From Lentinula raphanica (lineage: Eukaryota > Basidiomycota > Agaricomycetes > Agaricales > Omphalotaceae): a DNA stretch of 64,000 bases. Below the pieces are notes generated by a model that ran no database searches, had not been told where the DNA came from, and saw only the letters and a list, made by a program, of their open reading frames with translations. Location of the stretch: assembly GCA_027919835.1 (NCBI GenBank), contig JANVFP010000013.1, positions 868,001 to 932,000 on the forward strand, read 5' to 3'. Numbering within the stretch: position 1 is the first letter of the stretch; each line of letters begins with the position of its first letter. Position numbers and translations under genes: made by a program. Shown one piece after another: positions 25,805 through 36,828 of the stretch.

Positions 25805-27048
25805 CTTGGCCTGGCCTGATTCCGATGAGTTTTGAAAGCGAAGAGATGGGAAAACGTTCCAAAATAATTAGCCTCCTAGAACATCGTGGATTAGCATAAC
25901 AGCATGGCAGGCAGCCGGTCCGTTGAGTCTTCTTCAGCCACTCAGAACTACGAGCGCTCTCAACTCGACCCATATACATAACCTCCATTCTTCGAATCAA
26001 GCTCAGGCTTTAATCTAGACCGAGACTGACGCCAAATTTACATGATCTCAAAGAGACTCGAAAGGGGTGAGCTGTCTGTTCTGTATCAATAATCAAGCAT
26101 CCAAAAAGAAGGACAGATAGATGGATGATAGTACTTGCAATTGGTCTATGACACGACTGTGCAATGCAACTGTATCCTGCTGGACCTTAGTCTGCCACGG
26201 ATTCGAAGTATCAAGAATTGTTCACCCCGCGTCTTGTCATCTGTCGAGGATTCTGTTTTTACAGCAAACGAAACGCTAGAAGAACACATCGTGCACTCCC
26301 TTTGTGCGTTATCATGTAACACAACTCTTATGACTCCATTGTTTGCTTTTCAGATCAGACCGCATACACTAAAGCCTAGTAAAGCGAATGTTCCTCCTAA
26401 AAACTCCCGCGAGAGCAGATCCAATCGGAAGTGGGACATCAAGTTCATTATACGAACATTCAGAACGTCAAGAAATCAATGTCATAGAAGGTCATACATA
26501 GACTAATAAGAGACACATACAGTTGTTGCGAACATACCGTCTGTCCCATCGGAGCCGCAGCCGTGAGTAGGTGTGGGTAGGTTTCTCCTGTTTATCCTCA
26601 GATCATCTGCTGGCATACATTTTCCAATCACCTTGCTTCTTTCGTAGTACTTATCGCTGCTTCCAATTTCCTTGGTAGGAAAGATTTTGGTCCTAACAAT
26701 CCATCTGCCATACGATCTGCGGAGCAGAGGGTGACAATGGACATTGGACGTTCCAAGAATGTGAAATTAAAACTCTCTGGCGCGTTGGTCGCATGTTAGC
26801 CGACTTCGAACTTTGAGTGTTCAAGCGCTAGCGTTGACAAGATTCATGTAATTCGCTTTCGCCGTTTCTCGCGAGGCCGTACTCATGGTTTTTACATACC
26901 AAGAAGCATTCCTTTTGGGGTAAATTCGCTCATCGGAATATTGGTATAAGATCCTGCAAAATGTGAGCGTGAGTCTTTGCTCTCTTCTTCCTTTCTCCCA
27001 CTCCAAAACCTGCTCACCGTCGACAGGAATAGTCTATCCTGTTTTGCC
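25805..27048. other. Divergent intergenic region, no feature seen
   Basis: About 1.24 kb lie between the divergent MFS transporter and Ppo genes. ORFs here are short and lack protein character. It is presumably promoter sequence for both genes. No repeat or RNA gene was recognised. Confidence 0.5.
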
Positions 27049-30000
27049 ATGTCGGACCCTAGTAGCCCAAGTGACAAGTTTCCTGCAATCTTTCGTCGTG
27101 TTACGACTGCATCCAAATCAGCCAATGTCAGTGTTCGCGTCTAGCTCCCCATCCTCTTGCATGCCCAATCATCTACTACTCATCCACAGGGAACAGCCAA
27201 CGGGACAGCAGACGCCACGAGCACGTCAGCTCCGTTCAAAAAAGCGAACCCACATTTGACCTTCGAGCAATCTGGACTGGTACGTAGACATCGTCGATAT
27301 GTTTCGCGCCATATGACAACTCAGACGCGTTCCAACAGTCAGCTGCAGCTGATTTCATCAGACACAAGGAGGCAATTGATGATCGGAAACTTGCTGTACG
27401 TGTTGTTGTCTTTGTGTAGAATCAGGGCGAGGTCACCTCTGACGACCGCGGCTCCAAACTGTAGCTTGAGCATGGCCTATCCCTTCTATCCAGACTGCCT
27501 CCTGGCGATTTCGCGCAGAAGATGCAAGATGATGTTATCAAGCTATGTACGTGCGGCTTTTCTTCTCACCCCTCACTACACTTCCTTTTTTCCCTTTTGC
27601 ATCCCATGTTTTCTTAATCCATCCTGTCTCCTATCTTTTCCTGATCGTCCCTTCACTTCCTTCACTTCGTTTTCTTCCTCCTCCTTCACGCCGATGCTCA
27701 ATTGTTCATTTGGTGCCGTTGCTAAAATCAATTTCTAGTGTATAACGATCTCTCTCACCCTCCCGCGACGCTCATCGGAAAGAAGTACGCCTGGAGGTCG
27801 GCAGATGGATCCGGTAACAACATTGGGGACCCAGATCTAGGAAAAGCTGGGGCAACGTACGCGCGTTCGGTACAGCAGAGCCACCCGTTATCCCCGAGCG
27901 AGCTTCCCGATCCAGGCCTGATTTTCGATACGTGAGTGGTCGCCAAAATAGGCTGAAGAAAACCTAAATTGGCTCATGCTCATGGACGTTGGTTTTTTAG
28001 GCTTCTGAAGCGCGACGGTGTACGTGATTTGAATCTCTCACTCCAAATCTCCACAAGCTCCAAAGAACCTTCTAACGTTGAGCCTCGATGTAGTTTCAAG
28101 GCCATCCAGCCGGGTTATCCTCGCTCATGTTCTCGTTTGCCGCGTTGGTCATTCATAGGTTCGTTATTCATATTGCGCCACGTTTCGGCTGCAGTGTACA
28201 CTGTACACCGTATCCGTTGCTGATTTGGTGTTCTTCTGTACGCCAGTGTCTTCCGCACGTCGCATACCGACGTCAATATCAACGAAACTTCGTCCTACTG
28301 CGATCTGGCTCCTCTGTATGGCCACAACCAAGAGACTCAGGACCGAGTTCGGAATAAAGAAGCTGGCTTGGGACTTATGCGTCCTGACGTGTTTGCGGAG
28401 GACAGATTGCTCTTGCTTCCTCCTGCAGTGTGTGTCTTGCTGGTACTCTTCAACCGGAATCACAACGTAGGTCATTTCTGTCCTACTTACTGGCCCGTTG
28501 ATAACAGTGGGCAATTCAGTATATCGCCAAAAAGCTCTTCGACATCAACGAGCGTAGAACGTATAAGGACCCCTCTATCCTTTCTGAGAAAGATCGAGCT
28601 GCTCAAGACGAGGAACTGTTCCAAACAGCACGTTTGTGCAACTGTGGCTGGTTCGGTACAGGTATGTGGATCCGAACAGGATATATTCTAGCGTCGTCTG
28701 ATGATAGAATCTGTCAGTCATCTTCTCCGACTATGTATCATGCATCTTGGGCCTAGTCAGACAAGGCAGTAGCTGGAGTTTGAACCCTTTCGGAGTAAGC
28801 GCTCCTCTATTCGTTGTCGTCCAGGTTCTTATACGACACGTCTCTTCCAGGAAATGAGGAACCTCGATCATTCTGAGTTCGAGAGGGGACGAGGAAACAG
28901 CTGCAGTGTAGAGGTGTGTTCCTTCCGCCTTCAATCTATGCAGAAGGTTGAGATTTGAGTATTAGTTCAACTGTCTCTACCGGTGGCACGCTACTACGAG
29001 CAAGGAAGACGAGCAGTGGACATTGCAGATGATGCAACAAATTTGGCCTGACAAGCGCATCGAGGATTTGACGGCCAGGGACTTTTACATGGGAGCAAAG
29101 AAAGCGATGGATAATCTACCGGATATCAGTCATTGGACGTTTGGAAAGTAGGTGCTAACATGACACACAAAGAATTTCATGCTAACATGTTATACATAGC
29201 TTACAGAGACAAGAAGACGGCACGTTCAAAGACGAGGATCTAGCTGATCTGTTGAAGAATGCGTGAGTAATGTTATGTTCAAGATCTGCTTCTCGCGATT
29301 CTACTTATGGGCATTAGAACGGAACATCCTGCAGGAGCTTTCCGTGCTCGGGGAACACCTGGTATACTTCTTTTCGTGGTCTCGTTAATACTGCCATCAT
29401 TCACTGTCGAACTCTAGAATGTATGCGTCTCCACGAGATCTTGGGTATCACCCAGAATCGAGCTTGGGGAGTGTGCTCATTAAACGACTTCAGGAAATAT
29501 CTGGGTTTGAAACGTGAGTTTCACTCTGATCTGGTTGCGAAAAATCGACTGATATACATGGTATCCAACCAGCTTTCAGCAGTTTCTTGGAGTGGAATTC
29601 AAATCCTGAGATTGCTTATGCTGCAGAGAAGCTCTATGGTAACATTGAATATCTGGAACTCTACGTCGGTCTACAGGCAGAGGAAGCCAAACCTGTTGTA
29701 GATGGAGCTGGTCTATGTCCTGGTCAGTGCTTCAATATAATTTCCAAGACATTCCTCTTATATTCGTTGTTTCAGGATACACTATCAGTCGTGCAATCCT
29801 CAGTGATGCGATAGCCCTCACCCGAGGTGACCGCTACTTTACGCACGACTTCACCCCCTTCAACCTCACCGCCTGGGGCTTCGCCGATTGCCAACGCCAG
29901 CCGGAAGGCTACGGGTTCGGTAGTGCCCTCGCCAGACTCTTCTTACGGACCCTCCCAGAACAGTTCACTGCAAACAGCACATATGCGTTCTTCCCGTTGA

Positions 30001-31887
30001 TGACTCCAGAGGCGATGAAGGTCTTCTTGAAGGACCTGAAGTTGTCGGATCAATATGATATGAACAGGCCAACGAAGAGGGACCCTGGATTGGTTGCGAA
30101 GGACTATACGGTAGTGGGCAATATTATCAAGGATCCGAAGTTCATCGCGCATTATGAGATGAGGGCGAACGAGGTTATCACTGGAAAGGGGTGGGTTATT
30201 ACCGAACTTCTAGTTGTTGGTCTTCAGGATGGGAATCTTACTACCTTCACACAGATTCTTCAGTGCACCGGAGGACCGCTCGGAGCAAGAACGCGTACTG
30301 ACCGCACTGAGCGGGACGCCTGAAGCGTCCGCGGAATTAGCCAAGTTCTTCTTTGAGAAGACGCAGAAGCTCATTAAGAGTAACTCCTTCAATCTGTCCG
30401 GATCCAAGACCAGGTCCGTCAACCTCGTTCGGGATGTTCTGAAGGCCGTCCCGATCCACTGGGTCGCTGATATCGTAAGTCTGTTCTCGTTATTGTGGGA
30501 TTTCTTCCGAGGTCGTGTCTCATACTTACTCTGGCTTTCTTCGATGTAGAGCGGTATCAAAATTAAAAGCAACCCTTCTGACGAGGGTGACTTCACGGCG
30601 AATGATTTGTACAACATGCTCGGAGATATATACTCGTACGTTATCAATTCCTGAAGCCAAGAATTGACACGAACGAAAACTCTTCAGTTTCATTTTCTTG
30701 GACGTCGAGCTTTCAAAATTGATGGTTCTCAAGCACAAAGTCCAATCTCATGTGAAAGTGCTTCTGGGCAAGATTGAAGAAGGCCTCGGAGGATCTCTGG
30801 GGAGATTAGTAAGTCGATTCGCGGGTCGTATCTCTGTTCGATAGTGATCTGTCCACAGTTCTCCATATCCTCTATCTTCTCGATCTTCTCCAGATCCAAA
30901 AAGCCCGTCGAGCATGTCATCGTCCAACATCTCCATAAACTAGGATACACATCACCTAACGAACAAGCGAACGTGCTCTTAGCTATCATGGTCGGCAGTG
31001 TCGAGCTCTCTGTGGCTTCTACCAATATGGTGAACTTGTATCTGGATTCGGAGTATGAAAGCGTTATCCGAAAGTTGGCGTTGACTGGTAACAAGGAGGG
31101 TGACTTGGCTGGGTATGCCAGGGAAGCGCTAAGTGAGAAGCAGAAGTTTAGGATTCGAACAAGAAAGCTAACCTTCGCTCCTCTTAGGACTGGATCCTTC
31201 TTTCAAGGGTGTCTATCGTGAGTCGTGCAACTGATGTCAGTCCTCCTTTATAATAATTAACCCTCTCTCTCTCAGGCATTGCTTCATCCGACCACAATGC
31301 TGATGGATTGACAATCCAAAAGGATGGTAGAGTATTCTTAGATTTATACGCTGCTGGGCGCAATGTCAGTCCGATTCTCATTCGAGAGGCTTCTTCGCTG
31401 ATCGTTGTCTCATTTATCATCTACAGGAGCAAGTATTCCCTGATCCTGATACCGTGAACGCACGTAGAGATGTCACTGGAAAGACGTATATCATCAGCGA
31501 TGGCATCTCTCGGTAAGGTCTTAGGCTGTTTAACAACATTCGCCGTGCTGAAAGTTTTGGATTCAGGTGCTTGGGAGAAGACATCACGGTCCAAGTAAGC
31601 ACTCTGACTTTCATTTACTTGAAGACTTGAACTAATATACCGCAGATCATGACCCATATCCTTCGAGGAATATTCGCCATCAAGGACGTCCAGCGCGCAC
31701 CTGGAAACTCAGGTGTCCTCAACAGGTTCAAAGACCATGAACGGCATGAGCTGAATTATGCCTACTTGGATGAAAATAAATTTGTTACACCATGGCCAAA
31801 CTCTCTCGCTGTAGTGGTAAGTTTTTTCGTCTCTGAGATAGACATTTGCTGAAAGTTTTGAATGTGCAGTACACGGATGATTCTTGA
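27049..31887 (+). CDS. ppo: Ppo-type fatty-acid dioxygenase / linoleate diol synthase (heme peroxidase + P450-like)
   Basis: Ppo enzymes oxygenate linoleic and oleic acid to hydroperoxides and rearrange them to diols or alcohols (oxylipin signals for development). The gene has many short exons. The start at 27049 opens MSDPSSPSDKFPAIFRR. The N-terminal animal-heme-peroxidase half has YNDLSHPPATLIG, FQGHPAGLSSLMFSFAALVI (probable distal His), NINETSSYCDLAPLYG, FNRNHN and the YRWH motif (28978-28989) with catalytic Tyr and proximal heme His, then YTISRAILSDAIALTRGDR. The second half is P450-like with VNLVRDVLKAVPIHWVADI, LAIMVGSVELSVASTNMV and the heme-thiolate loop ISDGISRCLGEDITVQ, with the Cys intact. 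It ends at 31887. Both halves look functional; position specificity cannot be read. Confidence 0.95.
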
Positions 31888-32103
31888 AGGCGTACGGACA
31901 GTCCTTGAGCTTGAGTAGTAGTTAGTACAAACTCGTTATTCATTTGTAGACTTTTGTAGATGAGATGAAAAACGAAATTGAGTCAAGAGTCAACTATTGC
32001 GGCTAGCCAAGCTAAAAGGGAATCACTGTATCCTCGATCTGCAAAAAGCATTGTGAAACAGGTAGAGATGTCTAAAAACATCTTGCAGTGACTTGCACTC
32101 AGG

Positions 32104-32109
32104 AAAAAA
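32104..32109 (-). terminator. Pol III terminator of tRNA-Ala
   Basis: A run of six T on the minus strand lies about 22 nt downstream of the tRNA 3' end, the expected RNA polymerase III stop signal. Confidence 0.7.
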
Positions 32110-32130
32110 TCTTACTCCTCTTTGTCGATT

Positions 32131-32215
32131 GGACACACTGGGAATTGAACCCAGCACCCCCCGCAAAGTCAATCAATTGCTAAGCGGATGTGATAACCAA
32201 CTACACCATGTGCCC
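32131..32215 (-). tRNA. tRNA-Ala (AGC) with 12-nt intron
   Basis: The minus strand folds as a full cloverleaf. The acceptor stem GGGCACA pairs with TGTGTCC and includes G3:U70, the classical alanine identity pair, followed by discriminator A73. The D-arm is TGGTGTAGTTGGTTATCA, the anticodon stem TCCGC/GCGGG (one G-U), the anticodon AGC after TT, and the T-arm CTGGG TTCAATT CCCAG. A 12-nt insert (ATTGATTGACTT) after position 37 is at the canonical nuclear tRNA intron site. Mature length is 73 nt without CCA. The mature body is identical to the tRNA at 40787-40886. Confidence 0.95.
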
Positions 32216-32416
32216 ATGAGTCTTTATGTCCAAACAAAGAAATATGATGGCCACGTGTGCCACCTGTGGTTCACCCAGGGTCACCCACCAATTGCACCGC
32301 GGTAGGACTGAAATTTCTACTTTTGGAAATGAATAGGAAAATCTTGTGGAAATTTGTGTTTCTGTAGAGAATTTTCAGCTGTGAAGTTGTCACTTTTGCC
32401 ACTTCGGAAAAACTTT

Positions 32417-32691
32417 CACTGCATGCACGACCAAATAAGTGGCCCAAGATTATGATGAAATTATCTTAAACTCTCGAATAATGGGAAGATACTAAGTAGC
32501 ACCATATATGGTAAACTTAATTAGATTTTCTACCAGAAGTTGACCATAAGTTTATATATATGGTCATTTTTCAAAATATGTTTAAGATAAGTTTTACCAT
32601 ATGTGGGACTACTTAGGATTTTCCCATTATCCGAGAATTCAAAATAAGTTCAGTATAACTTTGGACCACTTATTTGGTCATGCATGCAGTG
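32417..32691. repeat. Foldback / MITE-like element, about 275 bp
   Basis: The two ends are long imperfect inverted repeats of about 100 nt each. The left arm begins cactgcatgcacgaccaaat at 32417. The reverse complement of the right end (32691 inward) begins cactgcatgcatgaccaaat and stays alignable through the motifs ataatgggaa, ctaagtag and atatggtaaa. About 60-70 nt of A/T-rich sequence forms the loop. No ORF lies inside. This is the shape of a non-autonomous foldback or miniature inverted-repeat element. Target-site duplications are not clear in the A/T-rich flanks. It sits 200 bp upstream of the tRNA-Ala gene. Confidence 0.8.
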
Positions 32692-32699
32692 TTTTGGAA

Positions 32700-32818
32700 A
32701 AATCCATTTTTTAAAAACTTTTCCAATGCTAGAAATCCCTGGTCCGCGCCGATCCGGGGCGCCCCGGGGTGGACCGGAAATTTCCAACTTTGAAAAAGTT
32801 TTGACAAAAAATATATTT
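32700..32818. repeat. Second inverted repeat with GC-rich palindromic centre
   Basis: Directly next to the foldback element lies a hairpin-capable sequence of about 120 bp. Its centre is the perfect 14-bp palindrome ccggggcgccccgg at 32754-32767, flanked by ggtcc/ggacc, then ggaaa/tttcc-type and aaaaactttt/aaaaagtttt arms (32713-32722 and 32793-32802), and finally aaatccatttttt against aaaaaatatattt. The GC core contrasts sharply with the A/T-rich surroundings. It lies about 160 bp before the NOC4 start codon. Confidence 0.65.
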
Positions 32819-32975
32819 GCTGAAGTTTTTGCAGAGCTCCAAATTCTTGATTTCCAGTTATTGAAAGATTGTCGGAAATCTGAGTTTTCCCAAATATTTT
32901 CCACTGATTTCTCCAGAAGTAGAAAGGTTCTGCCAGCCGCGGTGTTGTTAGCGCTGACCGTTTTCAATCTCAGTG

Positions 32976-35524
32976 ATGCCCATTCCTTCACTACCTCCTC
33001 CATCCAAGAAACGGAAAATATCTTCTCGCCCGTCTACACGGCCCACAGATAATAGAGCCAATGTCAATACCATTGCCAATATTGAAAGCCAACTCACTGC
33101 TGCCCTCGCTGTTTCTACGTCTGGCAACACGGTTTCTGAATCCTTAAATCCACTCGCAGACCTGTATTTGATCGCTGCGAATGCGACATCAAGCCCAGAG
33201 CAAACCTCCAAAGCTATATGGGCGCTATATCGAGTCTGGGTCATCATCATTGGCAGTGGGAGGTTGAATTCGAGCTCGACAGGGAGTTCCAAGGCAGATG
33301 AGAAAACGAAAATCGTCAAAGCCTGGCTCTGGGAACGACTCAACGAATATGTGGATCTTTTATGTGGTCTACTGAAAGACGAGGAGAAAGTTCTAAGAGT
33401 GGGTTTTGTTGCCGACAGAACAATATCAATCTCCATACTCATAATTACTCTCAATAGACCTCTTCCCTTCAAATTTTGTTCTCGATACAAAAACACCTCT
33501 CAACCTCCGTCTCCCAAGAAAAACCTGAATTTCACAATGCCCATTTTAGGAGGATCGTGCATGCCCTGGTCTTCAATCCTCCTTCCCATCGAGACCATGC
33601 AGAGAATGACGATGATTCTGAAAATTTGATCGATGTCGAAGTCCTGGAACTCTTTCATTCGACCTGGTTAAGCCTATATGACGATGTACGGTGGTTCTTT
33701 TTGCGTCAAGCTGGGTGAGTGCTTTCTCTATCCGTTCTTCTGAGGCAGCACTCAATTTCTAATGTTCACCAGTACGATCTTATCCAACCTCGATCTGAAA
33801 AAGCACCCCTATGTTCCAACAAACTTGCTATCAATACTCGAAAAGCTCGCCTCCTCGTCCTCGTTTCCCACTTCTCCCGAACGGCTTTCTAAGGAAGGCA
33901 AGTGGTGGGTAGAGGAGATGGGCCGGGCTCCACCCAAAGCTAAGAAGTCTCGATCGAAATCTACATCGAAATCTGCTGCAATGGACACCGATGAAGATGA
34001 GGATGATCACGAAAGCGAGGGCGAGAACAAAGAAGAGGACGAAGACGATTGGAGAAAGTTCTTCGATGAGCAGGACAAAGACACAGACACCAAAACAAAG
34101 ACTGCAGGAATCAAAGGCCGGAAACATACTCTGACGCTACATCAATCTCTTCACAATATTTCGTCTCATCGAGCGGTCTTCACCCATGCGTGGTTGAGTC
34201 TACTTCCAAAGCTGTCGGTGCCCGGCAGCATGGAACGCACTAGAGACTTGGCAGTACGTGCGTTGAACGTCATGCATCGTGGGGTGCTGCCGTTCATGAC
34301 AAGACCTGTGCTAGTCATGGATTGGGTCGGAGCGTGTGTTGATTATGGTCAGTCTTTGTTTTTTCACTGTCGATGAATACAATGCACCATATCTCACCTC
34401 TCTCGTTCAATCTACACTGCTCGTTGCCCCTGATATCTTGTTTGCTGACGTTCTTTTTTCGGTTGATTTGTTCAACAGGCGGAACACCAGGTCTTCTGGC
34501 TCTCAACGCGCTGTTCATTCTCATGAAAGAATATAACCTGTACGTTTCCGCTTTTTGAGCCCGCAGAACACTCACTTATTCGTCATTTCAGAGACTACCC
34601 TTCGTTCTACACTCGGCTATACGCATTTCTTGATCGGGACCTTCTCCATCTCAAACATCGAGCGAGATTTTTCAGGCTGGCGGAGGTATTCCTCAGTTCC
34701 AGGTATGATTCTAATTACATTGCTGCCTTGAATATGCACTCAGATTCGTCTCACACATGATTGATTCCCCATTAGCCATCTTCCACTCACCCTTATTGCA
34801 TCATTCATCAAACGACTTTCTGTCCTCTCTCTATCTGCTCCACCCTCCGCAATTGTCATCGTGATACCTTTTGTGTGGAACCTGATGAAAAGACACCCAG
34901 GTCTAATGGGACTGATACATCGTGAATGGGACGAGCAAAACGGGCCATATGAAGGTGATTATTCCAGTTCATGTGCACTGATATTTTCTACCTCTACTCA
35001 CACTTACCTGTCTCCTTGATACGTTACGTCCCAGATCCCTACGTACGTGTACATCCAAGCGACCCACTCTTGACAGACGCTCTGTCCTCCTCCTTGTTCG
35101 AACTCCATTCTCAAGTCTCTCATTACCATGCACCGGTGTCCAGCATGGCTAAAGTCTTCGAGGGTGTGTTTACGAAGGAAGAGTATAAGATGGAGGATTT
35201 CCTCGATCACGGATACGGGAGTGTGAGTTGCTCTCATTCAACTGTCCCTTTCTTGCTCCTCCATACTCATCACGATTGCATATCGCAGCTCTTCGATGTC
35301 GAGGCAAACCGAAAAATCAAAAAGAGCCAGCACTCAATACCGAGTTGGAGCTGATGTTCGATACCTCCGCGCAACTGGCCAAGGGGAAAAAGAGAAAGAT
35401 CGAGCTGTTCCCATCTGCGGCTAGTGGAAACGGAGGCGGTGAAGGTGACGATGGGGTAGCTGAGGACGATATCAATGATACCAGTGCCAGCGGGGATATA
35501 GTCAATGAGCTATGGGCTTTCTGA
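32976..35524 (+). CDS. NOC4: NOC4-like nucleolar complex protein (CBF/Mak21 family)
   Basis: Noc4 works with Nop14 in 40S pre-ribosome assembly and export. The first ATG in frame is at 32976 (MPIPSLPPPSKKRKISSRP, a basic nuclear-localising N-terminus). Helical repeats follow (LADLYLIAANATSSPEQTSK, AWLWERLNEYVDLLCGLL), then the long acidic insert DTDEDEDDHESEGENKEEDE. The conserved CBF/Mak21 region has VMHRGVLPFMTRPVLVMDWV, GGTPGLLALNALFILMKEYN, DYPSFYTRLYAFLDRDLLHL, HLPLTLIASFIKRLSVLSLS and FVWNLMKRHPGLMGLIH. The C-terminal part, SLFDVEANRKIKK, is also typical. It ends NELWAF at 35524. Several introns of 50-85 nt are present. Length (about 700 aa) is slightly longer than yeast Noc4, mainly from the acidic insert. 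Confidence 0.93.
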
Positions 35525-35780
35525 CACCCGTCTTCTGTGCTCGTCCTCCGCAAAGTACGTTTTCTACGCCAAACATGTGTTGTGTGAAGGGAACAAAGCC
35601 TGAACCTCGAAGACAGTACAGCGTAAGTTGCATAGGGATTGTCAACCGTCTATCATGGAAGGACAAGAATAATGTCTAAATAATCTCAAAGGAAAGTGTC
35701 CGACCAGTGTGGAATTCAGCATCAACTTCATCTATCTCTGAGTCATTCATGATCATCCCAGGTTTTTTCCGTTCTGATCT
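35525..35780. other. 3' flank of NOC4, nothing seen
   Basis: Short stretch between NOC4 and the doubtful minus-strand coding stretch. It presumably holds the NOC4 3' UTR. No feature was recognised. Confidence 0.4.
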
Positions 35781-36035
35781 TCAATGTGCAGCGGCAGCAT
35801 CGTGAACAACAGTCGCATTCCACAGTTCACTTCGTCCGAAATTCCATTTTGATTGTCGAATCTCTTTGAATATTTCTCTTTGCCAGCAATAGTCTCGCGG
35901 GATGCCCGGAATGATGATTATGGGCGTTCCAACTTCACCCCATCTTTTGGTGGAGCCGAGTGCTTTCCTTCCTTCCTCAGTCAGATGTACTCTCTCTACT
36001 ACATTCACCGGCGTTATATTTATGCCTGAATGGAC
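35781..36035 (-). pseudogene. Coding-like fragment of unknown origin
   Basis: An open minus-strand frame ends at 35781 and reads like real protein (VHSGINITPVNVVERVHLT, GTPIIIIPGIPRDYCWQREI, FKEIRQSKWNFGRSELW). It can be followed up to about 36035, where a stop lies just upstream next to a possible splice acceptor. No upstream exon is evident, because the promoter of the secreted-protein gene occupies that space. It may be the last exon of a lost gene or a short real gene. No family is recognised. Confidence 0.3.
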
Positions 36036-36196
36036 AGACTGCTTTCAAGCCATCAAGATTCTACGCTCTTGCTTTTGAGTGGGTTCAATCGTTTGTGAGT
36101 CATTAGAAAGGTTAATTGCTATCATCATTCCATCGTTCGAATCTTCAAGCCGGGGCTACAGCAAACCAAAAGCGGATGTCAATGAAGGAAGAAAAT

Positions 36197-36203
36197 TATA
36201 AAA
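36197..36203 (+). promoter_or_regulatory. TATA box of small secreted protein gene 1
   Basis: TATAAAA lies 94 bp before the ATG at 36297 and is followed at once by GCCAACGCAAATGGC and then ctgcagcagttgact. The same order (TATAAAA, GCCAAC...GGC, ctgcagcagttgact) recurs before the paralog at 38254. Confidence 0.75.
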
Positions 36204-36296
36204 GCCAACGCAAATGGCTTGCTTTCTGCAGCAGTTGACTCGTCACCGCACCTCCACTTGAAGTCTCAATAACCTTTCATAACTCACACTCTCGAA

Positions 36297-36828
36297 ATGA
36301 TCTCTACCAAAGTTTTCTCTGCTGTCTTTGCTGCCCTCGTCGGTGCCCAGGCCGTCTCAGCCGCCGCGGTACGTGTAGAGCGTGGATTTGACATTGACGA
36401 CAACTTTGTTCATCGTCGATTTTGATAGCTTGCCCCAGCAACGATAACCGTTTGCACTGGTGCCGGGAACCCACCTCAGGGATGCGTCACTATCCCCGTC
36501 GTGTCTGATGAATGCACAGACTTCACCGGAGGTTTGAGCTTCTTGAATAAGGAGGTCACTATCGTTGAAGTACCCGATGGCTTTGTCTGCACTTTCTATG
36601 AGTACGTTCAGTTCAGTTCTTTGAGGCTGGGCATGTTTATCACCGGTGGAAATACTAATGATATCCACGTTCGTTTGTTCCAGGGCTTTCGGATGCTTCG
36701 GCACCCAGAACACGCAAGATGCTGTGGTCCTGACCAGTGGAACCTGGGATATGAGCTCCGTTCCAGGAATAGCTTCGACTGTGAACTTCAACGACATGGC
36801 GAGCTCTTTCACTTGCTCTCCGCTTTGA
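36297..36828 (+). CDS. Small secreted cysteine-rich protein, paralog 1
   Basis: Three exons (36297-36368, 36429-36601, 36684-36828) encode 129 aa. A signal peptide (MISTKVFSAVFAALVGAQAV) precedes a mature domain of about 105 residues with six cysteines in the order TVCTG, QGCVT, DECTD, FVCTF, GCFGT, FTCSP. The central block GFVCTFYEAFGCFG fits the aromatic-x6-Gly spacing of beta/gamma-crystallin Greek-key motifs, and SGTWDM follows. That fold assignment is a suggestion only. It is strongly similar to the gene at 38254, including identical intron phases and a similar promoter, so the two arose by local duplication. It is probably an extracellular or cell-wall-associated product; function is unknown. 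Confidence 0.88.

Noticed and set aside
21820..31887. A secondary-metabolite gene cluster (lipase, MFS transporter, Ppo)
   Set aside because: No backbone synthase or transcription factor is nearby and neighbours are unrelated in function, so co-location looks incidental.
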